From Sulfurimonadaceae bacterium (GTDB lineage Bacteria; Campylobacterota; Campylobacteria; Campylobacterales; Sulfurimonadaceae): DNA of 7,421 bases. The notes under the pieces are model-generated. The model did not search any database. It was not told the DNA's origin and was given only the letters and a program-made list of their open reading frames with translations. Position 1 is the stretch's first letter. Every line of letters starts with the position of its first letter. A program made the position numbers and the translations under genes. Of the stretch, positions 1-5,707 are shown piece after piece. The DNA lies in contig JAUWRZ010000100.1 of NCBI GenBank assembly GCA_030610325.1, forward strand, positions 1 to 7,421, read 5' to 3'.

Positions 1-129
1 AAGGCGTGCTACATCCTCGGCATCTCTGGCCGTAGCAAAGACACGATAGCCCAACTCTTTAAGGTCATGTGCCACCTGATAGCCGATTCCGCTGGAACAG
101 CCGGTGATCAATATACTTTTATTATCCAT
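1..129 (-). CDS. Short-chain dehydrogenase/reductase (SDR), N-terminal fragment
   Basis: Only the first 43 codons are present; the gene continues off the left edge. Reading leftward from the ATG at 129-127, the protein starts MDNKSILITGCSSGIG. This is the first beta strand and the glycine-rich TGxxxGxG dinucleotide-binding loop (residues 9-16) of a classical SDR. A helix and second strand follow, ending in the residues FATARD; the Arg at residue 35, just after strand two, favours NADP(H) over NAD(H) by family rules. The TGCSSGIG spelling resembles YbbO- or retinol-dehydrogenase-like SDRs, but the substrate cannot be told because the YxxxK active site is outside the window. No clear Shine-Dalgarno sequence precedes the ATG, and no upstream in-frame start was found. 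The gene lies 109 bases downstream of rpsO on the same strand. Family assignment is confident; substrate is unknown. Confidence 0.85.
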   Translation of the reverse strand, partial: MDNKSILITGCSSGIGYQVAHDLKELGYRVFATARDAEDVARL

Positions 130-191
130 GGGTATGCCATTTTTTTGTTGATATAGTAACGTAAAGAGAGAAAATAGAGAGGGGTAAAAGG

Positions 192-233
192 GAGTATCGA
201 CTCTCGACGTAAGATGTCGAAAGCCCTGAGAGT
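192..233 (-). other. Inverted repeats after rpsO, possible weak terminator or attenuator
   Basis: In the leftward rpsO transcript, ACTCTC (233-228) can pair with GAGAGT (205-200), enclosing an inner 4-pair CGAC/GTCG hairpin (219-216 with 208-205; the base at 205 is shared). Alternatively the same GAGAGT can pair with ACTC (195-192). Downstream there is only a short CCCTTTTACC stretch, so this is a poor match to an intrinsic terminator. The gap between rpsO and the SDR gene (130-238) holds nothing else convincing, only a weak TATATC at 155-150 that might be a -10 box. Function is inferred only. Confidence 0.25.
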
Positions 234-238
234 ATCAG

Positions 239-514
239 TTAGATATTGTCGCGAATGCCGAGAGAGTCTATCAGTTTCATGTAGCTCTCTTTGTTCGTGC
301 GCTTGATATAACGCATAAGACGGCGACGCTGTCCTACAAGTTTAAGCAGACCAAGACGTGAAGCGTGATCTTTTTTGAATGACTTAAGGTGCTCGGTAAG
401 CTCTACGATGCGCTCTGTGATCAGTGCGATCTGTACTTCTGATGAACCTGTGTCGTTTTCGTTACGTCCGTATTTAGAGACTATCTCTTGTGTTTTCGCC
501 GAATCTAAAGCCAT
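239..514 (-). CDS. rpsO: 30S ribosomal protein S15
   Basis: This encodes a 91-residue protein; S15 is usually 88-90 residues. S15 is a primary binder of the central domain of 16S rRNA, where it organises the platform of the small subunit. The family core is plain: [16 protein letters not shown] (residues 21-36), then [28 protein letters not shown] in positions 40-67, and a C-terminal helix ending [11 protein letters not shown]. The usual DTGSPEVQ has Ser for Pro, which is a minor change. The start is fixed by a perfect AGGAGG (525-520) five bases before the ATG. The gene is transcribed divergently from the Rrf2-flhA operon and has its own promoter (see 580-608). Its leader carries a hairpin that may matter for S15 self-control. 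Identification is near certain. Confidence 0.98.
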   Translation of the reverse strand: MALDSAKTQEIVSKYGRNENDTGSSEVQIALITERIVELTEHLKSFKKDHASRLGLLKLVGQRRRLMRYIKRTNKESYMKLIDSLGIRDNI

Positions 515-519
515 GATGA

Positions 520-525
520 CCTCCT
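520..525 (-). promoter_or_regulatory. Ribosome binding site of rpsO
   Basis: Read on the minus strand this is AGGAGG, a full match to the anti-Shine-Dalgarno sequence, five bases before the rpsO ATG. It is the strongest such site in the window, as expected for a highly expressed ribosomal protein. CCAT (530-527) and ATGG (514-511) flank it and could close a short stem over it, but four pairs is weak. Confidence 0.85.
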
Positions 526-550
526 GATGGGTATATGATTTTTTGTAACA

Positions 551-568
551 TTAAGCGTAATCGCTCAA
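551..568 (-). promoter_or_regulatory. Hairpin in the rpsO leader
   Basis: In the rpsO mRNA sense the sequence TTGAGCG-ATTA-CGCTTAA folds into a 7-pair stem with a 4-base loop. One pair is G-U, so the stem is fully paired only in the rpsO transcript; on the other strand that position is an A-C mismatch. It would lie close to the 5' end of the leader if the promoter at 580-608 is correct, about 25 bases before the Shine-Dalgarno. S15 controls its own mRNA through structured leaders in several phyla, so this is a candidate site. That role is inference. Confidence 0.4.
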
Positions 569-579
569 GTTGGGCCGGA

Positions 580-608
580 AGTATAGCAAAAAAAAGTATT
601 CACTACAA
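580..608 (-). promoter_or_regulatory. Putative sigma-70 promoter of rpsO
   Basis: On the minus strand there is a TGC-TATACT extended -10 box (588-580), directly preceded by a run of eight T residues. TTGTAG (608-603) lies 17 bases upstream of the -10 hexamer as a weak -35 box with three of six matches. T-rich tracts and weak -35 elements are typical of Campylobacterota sigma-70 promoters. Transcription would start near 573, giving a leader of roughly 58 bases. Confidence 0.6.
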
Positions 609-636
609 TAAAATTAACCTCTATCATCTCTTTTTC

Positions 637-649
637 CGTTATAATAACG
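637..649. promoter_or_regulatory. 13-base palindrome overlapping the -10 box, candidate Rrf2 operator
   Basis: CGTTAT-A-ATAACG is a perfect odd palindrome with two 6-base arms and one central base. It covers the whole TATAAT box of the promoter for the Rrf2 gene. Rrf2 proteins bind as dimers to palindromes and often repress their own promoters, so this is a natural candidate for an autoregulatory site. Part of the symmetry comes from TATAAT itself; the outer CG...CG and the matched GTT/AAC do not. No second copy was seen in the window. Confidence 0.4.
640..645 (+). promoter_or_regulatory. -10 box of the Rrf2-flhA operon promoter
   Basis: This is a consensus TATAAT hexamer, 33 bases before the Rrf2 ATG at 679. 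No good -35 box stands at 16-18 bases upstream, but the upstream stretch is T-rich, as in Campylobacterota sigma-70 promoters. Transcription would start near 652 and leave a leader of about 27 bases. No separate promoter was seen for flhA or the phosphoesterase gene, so this one probably drives all three. Confidence 0.6.
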
Positions 650-678
650 TCAATTTTGAACATGGAGCAGATAGCAGT

Positions 679-1083
679 ATGTTGATGACACGTGCCAGTG
701 AGTATGCTCTTTTATCACTTATAGTGATAGCCAAAGCCACAAAACCTCTCGACGCAGAGACCCTTTCGAAAGAGTTGGATATCTCACGAAGCTTTTTAGC
801 AAAGATCCTTCAGTCCATGGCCAGGCAGGACATCCTTAACTCCTTTAAAGGTGTCAACGGTGGTTTTGCCCTCGCTAAAGAGGCCAGTGATATCACTATG
901 CTGAGTATCATCTGTGCAGCTGAAGGTAAGAGCCCGGCTGTCTTTGACTGTACCGGTTCACAAAAGGTCTGTCCGTCTGACAATGCCTCGACCTGCCAGA
1001 TATGGTCGTTTCTTAACCGCCTGCAGGGGAAGATAGACTACTTCCTTGATGGACTCACCCTGGCTGATATCCTGGAAGAGTGA
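679..1083 (+). CDS. Rrf2-family transcriptional regulator with Fe-S-type cysteines
   Basis: This encodes a 134-residue protein beginning MLMTRASEYA, the standard N terminus of Rrf2 regulators. An N-terminal winged helix-turn-helix covers about residues 1-70. It holds the recognition segment around LSKELDISRSFLAKIL (29-44) and the wing with the family motif KGVNGGFALAK (57-67). After the dimerisation helix come three cysteines, C91, C98 and C106, spaced C-x6-C-x7-C, close to the C-x5-C-x5-C cluster ligands of IscR and NsrR. An Fe-S cluster sensing iron, oxygen or NO is therefore likely but not proven. The frame is open back to 535, but the ATG at 679 fits the family, has GGAG at 664-667 and lies downstream of the TATAAT box. 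The TGA is followed three bases later by the flhA start, so the two are co-transcribed. The regulon is unknown. Confidence 0.9.
   Translation: MLMTRASEYALLSLIVIAKATKPLDAETLSKELDISRSFLAKILQSMARQDILNSFKGVNGGFALAKEASDITMLSIICAAEGKSPAVFDCTGSQKVCPSDNASTCQIWSFLNRLQGKIDYFLDGLTLADILEE
1074..1078 (+). promoter_or_regulatory. Ribosome binding site supporting the TTG start of flhA
   Basis: GGAAG, inside the last codons of the Rrf2 gene, lies eight bases before the TTG at 1087. It supports that codon over the next in-frame ATG at 1162. Starting at the ATG would remove the N-terminal cytoplasmic stretch that FlhA proteins normally carry before the first membrane helix. Confidence 0.6.
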
Positions 1084-1086
1084 TCA

Positions 1087-3267
1087 TTGGCCAAAGCTAA
1101 AAGTGTGACCGGACAGCTTAGCAGCATCCTCGGTTTTCTCGTCCAGCAACGAGACCTCAGTATGGTCTTTTTCATCATCGCCATACTTGCGATCATCATC
1201 GTGCCGCTTCCGAGCGGACTACTTGACTTTATGCTTACGATCTCCATCGCGATGGCCGTACTCATCATCATGATCTCGCTCTATATCCCCAAACCCACAG
1301 ACCTGACCACCTTTCCGACGATACTCCTTATCATCACCCTGTTCAGGCTCTCACTGAACATCGCTACTACGCGAATGATCTTGAGTCACGGTAATGAGGG
1401 GCCCGACGCTGTCAGCGATATCATCTCAAGTTTCGGTGACTTTGTCGTAGGCGGTAACTATGTCATCGGGGTAGTCGTCTTCACCATCTTGGTATTGATC
1501 AACTTCATGGTCATCACAAAGGGTTCCACCCGGGTCGCTGAAGTCGCCGCACGATTCACCCTTGACGCGATGCCCGGTAAACAGATGGCTATCGATGCCG
1601 ATCTCAACTCCGGCCTGATAGATGAAGGCCAAGCCAAATCACGCCGCGCCGAGATCTTACAAGATGCCAACTTCTACGGAGCGATGGACGGATCATCGAA
1701 GTTTGTAAAAGGTGACGCTGTCGCCGGTATCATCATCACGCTGATCAATATCATCGGCGGTTTCCTCATCGGTGTCTTTCAATTCGATCTCGATATCGGG
1801 ACCAGTGCACAGACCTACACTATCCTGACCATCGGTGATGGCCTGGTATCACAGATCCCGGCACTTATCATCTCTACCGCGACAGGTATCATGATCACCA
1901 GAGCATCCAACGACAGTGGAAGTAACTTCGCCGAGGGCAGTATCAAGCAGATGATGGGTAACGCCAAGACGATGCTTATCGTCGGTTTTATCATGGTGAT
2001 GTTCGCCCTTGTCTCGGGTCTGCCTACCTTCTCTATGGGTATTGTCGGTCTGATCTTTGTCGCGATCGGCTACTCTCTCTATAAATACGAGCGCGGAGAA
2101 CTTGAGATAGCCCATACCCAACAAGTCAAACCGAAGAAGAAGATGCCAGGAGGCGAAGGTGCTGATGCGAGCGCTGCTGCACCGGTGAAGTCCAACGAAG
2201 AGATAGCCAAAGAGGAGGAGCGTGCACTTGAGGATATCCTCAAAGTAGAGATGCTGGAGCTGACACTGGGTTACCAGCTGATCCGTCTGGCAGACTCCGG
2301 ACAGGGCGGCGACTTGCTTGAACGCATCCGCTCAATGCGACGCAAGATAGCTACCGACCTTGGCTTCTTGATGCCGCAAGTACGCATAAGAGATAACCTC
2401 CATCTAAAACCGAGCCAGTACCAGATCTTGCTCAGAGGAGTGCCTATCGGTGATGGTGAGATACAACATGACCGTTTTCTTGCTATGGACAGCGGGATGG
2501 CCACCGGCGATATGGAAGGTACTCCTACAAAAGAGCCGGCTTTTGGCCTGGATGCACTCTGGATCGCTCCGGAGAAGAAAGAGGAAGCCATCATGAACGG
2601 CTACACCGTCGTCGATCCGGCTACTGTCATCTCGACGCATATGAGCGAACTGGTCAAACATCATGCCGAAGAGCTTCTGACACGTCAGGAGACACAGGCA
2701 CTTATCGATAAGATCAAAGTAGATTATCCGGTCGTTGTCGATGATACCTTCAAAGTGGCCAGCATCGGTCTTGTCCAGCGTATTCTCAAGGCACTTCTGC
2801 ATGAGAAGATACCACTTAAAGACATGCTCTCCATCCTTGAGACCATCGCCGATATCGCCGAATACACCAAGAACGTCGAAGTGATCGTCGAGCAGGTACG
2901 CGCCCGGATCTCTCGCGTCATCACCAATATGTATGCCGGTGAGGATGGTCTCATCAGACTGGTGACCTTTGACACACAGAGCGAGCAGAAGATGCTTGAG
3001 AAGTCTCAGGAGCAAGATGGAGTACGCAATCTGCTGCTCAATGTCGGCGAGATCAACGAACTCATCCAGTCGACCAGTGAGAAAGCTACAGAGCTGCTCC
3101 AAAAAGGGGTATCGCCAGTCATCATCATCGTCGACCCACAGCTGCGTCGCCCACTGGCTGAGATATTTGAACGTTTCAGTCTCGATGTCATCACCCTTTC
3201 ACATGCTGAGATAAACTCAGATGCAAGATTTGAAGTGATGGGCTCTATCACATTAAAAATAAACTGA
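1087..3267 (+). CDS. flhA: Flagellar biosynthesis protein FlhA (type III export gate)
   Basis: This encodes a 726-residue inner-membrane protein, the usual FlhA length. FlhA forms the nonameric ring of the flagellar export gate, uses the proton motive force and docks export substrates and chaperones. Residues 1-335 hold about eight membrane helices (near 25-41, 43-65, 73-93, 117-143, 212-234, 246-270, 296-312 and 316-334). The FHIPEP signature lies in the cytoplasmic loop at 149-172, with the core EVAARFTLDAMPGKQMAIDA. A charged, Ala/Gly-rich linker (about 340-380) leads to the soluble C-terminal domain (about 380-726) that forms the cytoplasmic ring. The gene starts with TTG three bases after the Rrf2 stop and ends 14 bases before the phosphoesterase gene. 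In Campylobacter and Helicobacter, assembly of the export apparatus is also needed to activate sigma-54 flagellar genes. No frameshift or missing domain was seen. Confidence 0.97.
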   Translation: MAKAKSVTGQLSSILGFLVQQRDLSMVFFIIAILAIIIVPLPSGLLDFMLTISIAMAVLIIMISLYIPKPTDLTTFPTILLIITLFRLSLNIATTRMILSHGNEGPDAVSDIISSFGDFVVGGNYVIGVVVFTILVLINFMVITKGSTRVAEVAARFTLDAMPGKQMAIDADLNSGLIDEGQAKSRRAEILQDANFYGAMDGSSKFVKGDAVAGIIITLINIIGGFLIGVFQFDLDIGTSAQTYTILTIGDGLVSQIPALIISTATGIMITRASNDSGSNFAEGSIKQMMGNAKTMLIVGFIMVMFALVSGLPTFSMGIVGLIFVAIGYSLYKYERGELEIAHTQQVKPKKKMPGGEGADASAAAPVKSNEEIAKEEERALEDILKVEMLELTLGYQLIRLADSGQGGDLLERIRSMRRKIATDLGFLMPQVRIRDNLHLKPSQYQILLRGVPIGDGEIQHDRFLAMDSGMATGDMEGTPTKEPAFGLDALWIAPEKKEEAIMNGYTVVDPATVISTHMSELVKHHAEELLTRQETQALIDKIKVDYPVVVDDTFKVASIGLVQRILKALLHEKIPLKDMLSILETIADIAEYTKNVEVIVEQVRARISRVITNMYAGEDGLIRLVTFDTQSEQKMLEKSQEQDGVRNLLLNVGEINELIQSTSEKATELLQKGVSPVIIIVDPQLRRPLAEIFERFSLDVITLSHAEINSDARFEVMGSITLKIN

Positions 3268-3271
3268 CCAA

Positions 3272-3276
3272 AAGGA
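3272..3276 (+). promoter_or_regulatory. Ribosome binding site supporting the TTG start of the DHH gene
   Basis: AAGGA lies five bases before the TTG at 3282, within the 14-base gap after flhA. It supports a TTG start, which also places the first DHH motif at residues 10-15, where it belongs. Confidence 0.6.
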
Positions 3277-3281
3277 CTCTC

Positions 3282-4364
3282 TTGAACAAGACGATCTATC
3301 ACCTCTCACACATAGACCTTGACGGCTACAGCTGTCAGCTTGTCATGCACCACACCCCGTATACTATCCACAGCTACAATGCCAACTATGGTGCAGAGGT
3401 ACTCGAGCGCCTTAATGAGATACTTGAAGCACTGCAAAACTCCAACGAAGCGGCAGTCATCCTCATCACCGACTTAAACCTGACTGCCAGTGAAGCCAAA
3501 TGGCTCGATAATGAGGTAAGGCGTATGAACGACCGGGGCAGAGATATAGAGATCACCTTACTTGACCATCATGGAAGCGGTCAGGAGAGTGCGGATCGCT
3601 ATAGCTGGTACTACCTTGATACCGATCGCTGTGCGACAAAGATCACTTATGAGTATGTCAAAGAGAACCTTGAGATCGATGAGCCAGAGTGGATGAAAAG
3701 CTTTGTCGACATAGTCAATGCTGTCGATCTCTGGAAACAAGAGGAAGTCGAGGCGTTCGAATACGGTAAAGTCTGCATGCGACTTATTACCGAGACTCGC
3801 GAACTCAACCGTGTCATCTTTGCCAACGAAGACCGCGAGTATAAGCTTACTTTGTTGACTGAAGCAGCTGAGATGTCAACACTTCCCAATGCAGCGATCA
3901 TACTTGATGAGTCCATCCATAGACTTAAAAAAGAGTTCTACAGGGATGATGAGGACAATACTCTAGATAATCTTGCCACCAAACGCATAGTCGCCCTGCT
4001 TGGCACAAAACGTCCGCTTATGACTATCTATTATAAAGGGTATAAAGGTTTTATGAGTTATGGAGTGGGCAACACCTCCATCATCGGTAACGGATTTTTG
4101 ACTACTTATGATGAGTATGACTTTATCGTCGATGTCAGCTACCGCGGTACGATGAGCCTGCGTGCCAATAACCAGGTCGATGTCTCACTTATCGCCAAAG
4201 AGTGGGCACGGGGAGGAGGACATCCCAATGCTGCCGGTGGTAGGATACAGGGATTTAAAGAGCAGTATCGTTATGACAAGGCTAAAGCACAGATCGAACG
4301 TTTGATCGATGCCAATGAAGCCGTTGCAGGAAAGCTTAGACCTAAGCAAGAACCCGAGATATAG
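3282..4364 (+). CDS. DHH/DHHA1 family phosphoesterase
   Basis: This encodes a 360-residue soluble protein with the full motif set of DHH phosphoesterases. Motif I is HIDLDG (10-15), the motif II aspartate is D64 in LITDLNL, motif III is DHH at 95-97, and a further aspartate follows in VNAVDLW (about 145-151). These residues bind two metal ions, typically Mn2+. The DHHA1 substrate-binding motif GGGHPNAAGG is at 311-320. The family includes NrnA-type nanoRNases, which degrade short oligonucleotides and pAp, and enzymes that hydrolyse c-di-AMP or pGpG. The exact substrate cannot be read from sequence, though all catalytic motifs are intact. It is the last gene of the Rrf2-flhA operon, 14 bases after flhA, with no promoter seen in between. 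RecJ is unlikely given the short length and the lack of an OB-fold insert. Confidence 0.88.
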   Translation: MNKTIYHLSHIDLDGYSCQLVMHHTPYTIHSYNANYGAEVLERLNEILEALQNSNEAAVILITDLNLTASEAKWLDNEVRRMNDRGRDIEITLLDHHGSGQESADRYSWYYLDTDRCATKITYEYVKENLEIDEPEWMKSFVDIVNAVDLWKQEEVEAFEYGKVCMRLITETRELNRVIFANEDREYKLTLLTEAAEMSTLPNAAIILDESIHRLKKEFYRDDEDNTLDNLATKRIVALLGTKRPLMTIYYKGYKGFMSYGVGNTSIIGNGFLTTYDEYDFIVDVSYRGTMSLRANNQVDVSLIAKEWARGGGHPNAAGGRIQGFKEQYRYDKAKAQIERLIDANEAVAGKLRPKQEPEI

Positions 4365-4462
4365 GGCTCTACTGCACAAGCGTAACCATTTTACACATCT
4401 TCTGGTCTTTAATCATATTGGATCCTTCATATACAACCACAATAATGCTCTTAAGATAATTT

Positions 4463-4471
4463 TGATATTAT
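4463..4471 (+). promoter_or_regulatory. Putative extended -10 promoter of the EAL-HDOD pair
   Basis: The 137-base gap between the DHH gene and the first EAL-HDOD gene (4365-4501) is AT-rich towards its right end. It contains TGA-TATTAT, an extended -10 match with five of six bases in the hexamer. No convincing -35 box precedes it, and no sigma-54 (GG-N10-GC) or sigma-28 element was found. A second AT-rich hexamer at 4476-4481 (TTATAT) is an alternative. No intrinsic terminator for the upstream operon is visible in this gap. Confidence 0.45.
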
Positions 4472-4490
4472 CAGATTATATGAGAAATGT

Positions 4491-4495
4491 AAGGA
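4491..4495 (+). promoter_or_regulatory. Ribosome binding site supporting the GTG start at 4502
   Basis: AAGGA lies six bases before the GTG at 4502. The resulting N terminus, MSHALFISKQPVLDK, lines up with MSSSNFYFARQPILDR of the downstream paralogue, which confirms the start. Confidence 0.65.
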
Positions 4496-4501
4496 TTTGC
4501 C

Positions 4502-5707
4502 GTGTCACATGCACTATTTATCTCCAAGCAACCCGTCTTAGACAAAGACGAGAGTATAAAAGACTACATATTCTACTATGCCCCCTACGAACAGACTCAA
4601 AACAGCAACCATACTAAAGCGTTCATCGATGCGCTTTTCCAAAGTGGCCTAAAGAGTCTCACAGCAGGTAAGCGTGCGTTTATCAAGATAAATCGCGAGA
4701 TGCTTTTAGACCCTTCGGTCTTCTCCTTCCCCAATGAGCAGTTGGTCTTGGGTATCGATAATGCTGACCCGATCGATGAGACGGTCATACGTCGTGTCAA
4801 TGAGCTCAAAGACCTGAACTTCAAGTTTGCTATCTTTCACACCTCCAGCAGAGAGGATATGCTTACTGAGATCACACCACTGTTACCTTTCGTAGAGTAC
4901 TTTATTGTCGATACCTCTACCATCGATGCAGACGCTTTTAAAGAGGATATGCAAAGACTTCAACAGCATCCCATCACTATGATCTCCGCAAACCTTACTG
5001 ATGATAAAGTAAAAGCCTCTTTCAGCGCTCTGGGTTTTGAGCTTTTTTCCGGACACTACTTTATGGATACTCCGCTCGATGATGAGAAGGAGATCGCCAA
5101 AGGGTATCAGGAGACACTCAAACTACTCAATATCCTCGAGAACAGTGACTCCATCGATGAGATAGCAGCCGAGTTTGCGACCTACCCCCATATCACCCTG
5201 CAGCTATTGCGTTATTTGAACTCACCGGCTTTTGCCCTGCAGCGTACGATAAAATCTATCCGTCATGCACTTTTACTGATAGGCCGTAAAGACCTGCGCC
5301 GATGGCTGCTACTACTTGCGTTCACGCAGACCAGCGACAGTGATGCTGCCAACAACCCACTGCTTTACAGTGCTAATGTACGTATGGCGATCATGCGCTT
5401 TCTTGTCAACCAGCTTCAAAACAGCACAAAAGCTCTCTCCGACGAAGCTCCTTTTGTCGCAGTACTCTCACTGCTTCAACCACTTATCGGTGTCTCTTAC
5501 AAAAAGATCTTTGAGTCTATCAGTGTAGATGAGAACATCAAGAGTGCTATCACCGCTTATGAAGGTACCTTGGGGAAACTGCTTGAGCTCTGTATCGCTA
5601 CAGAGCAGTTGGACCAGAAGCGTGTAGTCACTCTTCTTAAGGAGTTAGACCTCGATCCGGAAGCTTTTGAGAAAGCCCTTCTTGAAAGTTACGATGAGCA
5701 GCAGTAA
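4502..5707 (+). CDS. EAL-HDOD protein with a fully degenerate (catalytically dead) EAL domain
   Basis: This encodes a 401-residue protein with the YuxH/CdgJ-type layout: an EAL-like domain (about 1-195) followed by an HDOD domain (about 200-390). The N-terminal FISKQPVLDK and the later LGFELFSGHYF mark the EAL fold. Aligned by eye with the next gene, however, the catalytic and metal-binding positions are replaced. The Glu of YELLYR becomes I23, the first Glu of ELLE becomes G84, the Asp pair becomes F112-H113, the Lys of IKLD becomes I135, and both Glu of AEKVE become A163 and T166. The conserved Asn (N64) and one Asp (D137) remain. It should not hydrolyse c-di-GMP. The HDOD part, with TLQLLRYLNSPAF (232-244) and RHALLLIG (254-261), looks normal; HDOD domains lack the metal-binding HD pair and act in signalling. 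The gene overlaps the intact paralogue by 14 bases, so a regulatory or scaffold role is likely but inferred. Confidence 0.85.
   Translation: MSHALFISKQPVLDKDESIKDYIFYYAPYEQTQNSNHTKAFIDALFQSGLKSLTAGKRAFIKINREMLLDPSVFSFPNEQLVLGIDNADPIDETVIRRVNELKDLNFKFAIFHTSSREDMLTEITPLLPFVEYFIVDTSTIDADAFKEDMQRLQQHPITMISANLTDDKVKASFSALGFELFSGHYFMDTPLDDEKEIAKGYQETLKLLNILENSDSIDEIAAEFATYPHITLQLLRYLNSPAFALQRTIKSIRHALLLIGRKDLRRWLLLLAFTQTSDSDAANNPLLYSANVRMAIMRFLVNQLQNSTKALSDEAPFVAVLSLLQPLIGVSYKKIFESISVDENIKSAITAYEGTLGKLLELCIATEQLDQKRVVTLLKELDLDPEAFEKALLESYDEQQ

Noticed and set aside
108..140. Ten-codon reading frame (MAYPWIIKVY) overlapping the SDR start on the minus strand, as a possible upstream leader peptide
   Set aside because: It has no ribosome binding site, is very short, and an overlap of this size is expected by chance.
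535..678. N-terminal extension of the Rrf2 reading frame back to an ATG at 535 (48 extra residues)
   Set aside because: The extra part has no Rrf2 character, spans both divergent promoters and the rpsO leader, and the family start MLMTRASEYA with its own GGAG lies at 679, downstream of the TATAAT box.
2404..3102. Long open frame of 232 codons on the minus strand inside flhA
   Set aside because: It lies wholly opposite a well conserved gene, shows no recognisable domain, and is one of several antisense frames created by flhA codon use.
4334..4347. Inverted repeat GCTTAG-AC-CTAAGC near the end of the DHH gene, as a terminator
   Set aside because: It lies within the coding sequence, the loop would be too tight for all six pairs, and no U tract follows.
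4365..4501. Sigma-54 or sigma-28 flagellar promoter ahead of the EAL-HDOD pair
   Set aside because: No GG-N10-GC pair and no clear sigma-28 -10/-35 combination could be found; the extended -10 TGATATTAT is the better candidate.
4309..4617. Open frame of 102 codons spanning the gap before the first EAL-HDOD gene
   Set aside because: It overlaps two well supported genes in another frame, has no family resemblance, and covers the putative promoter.
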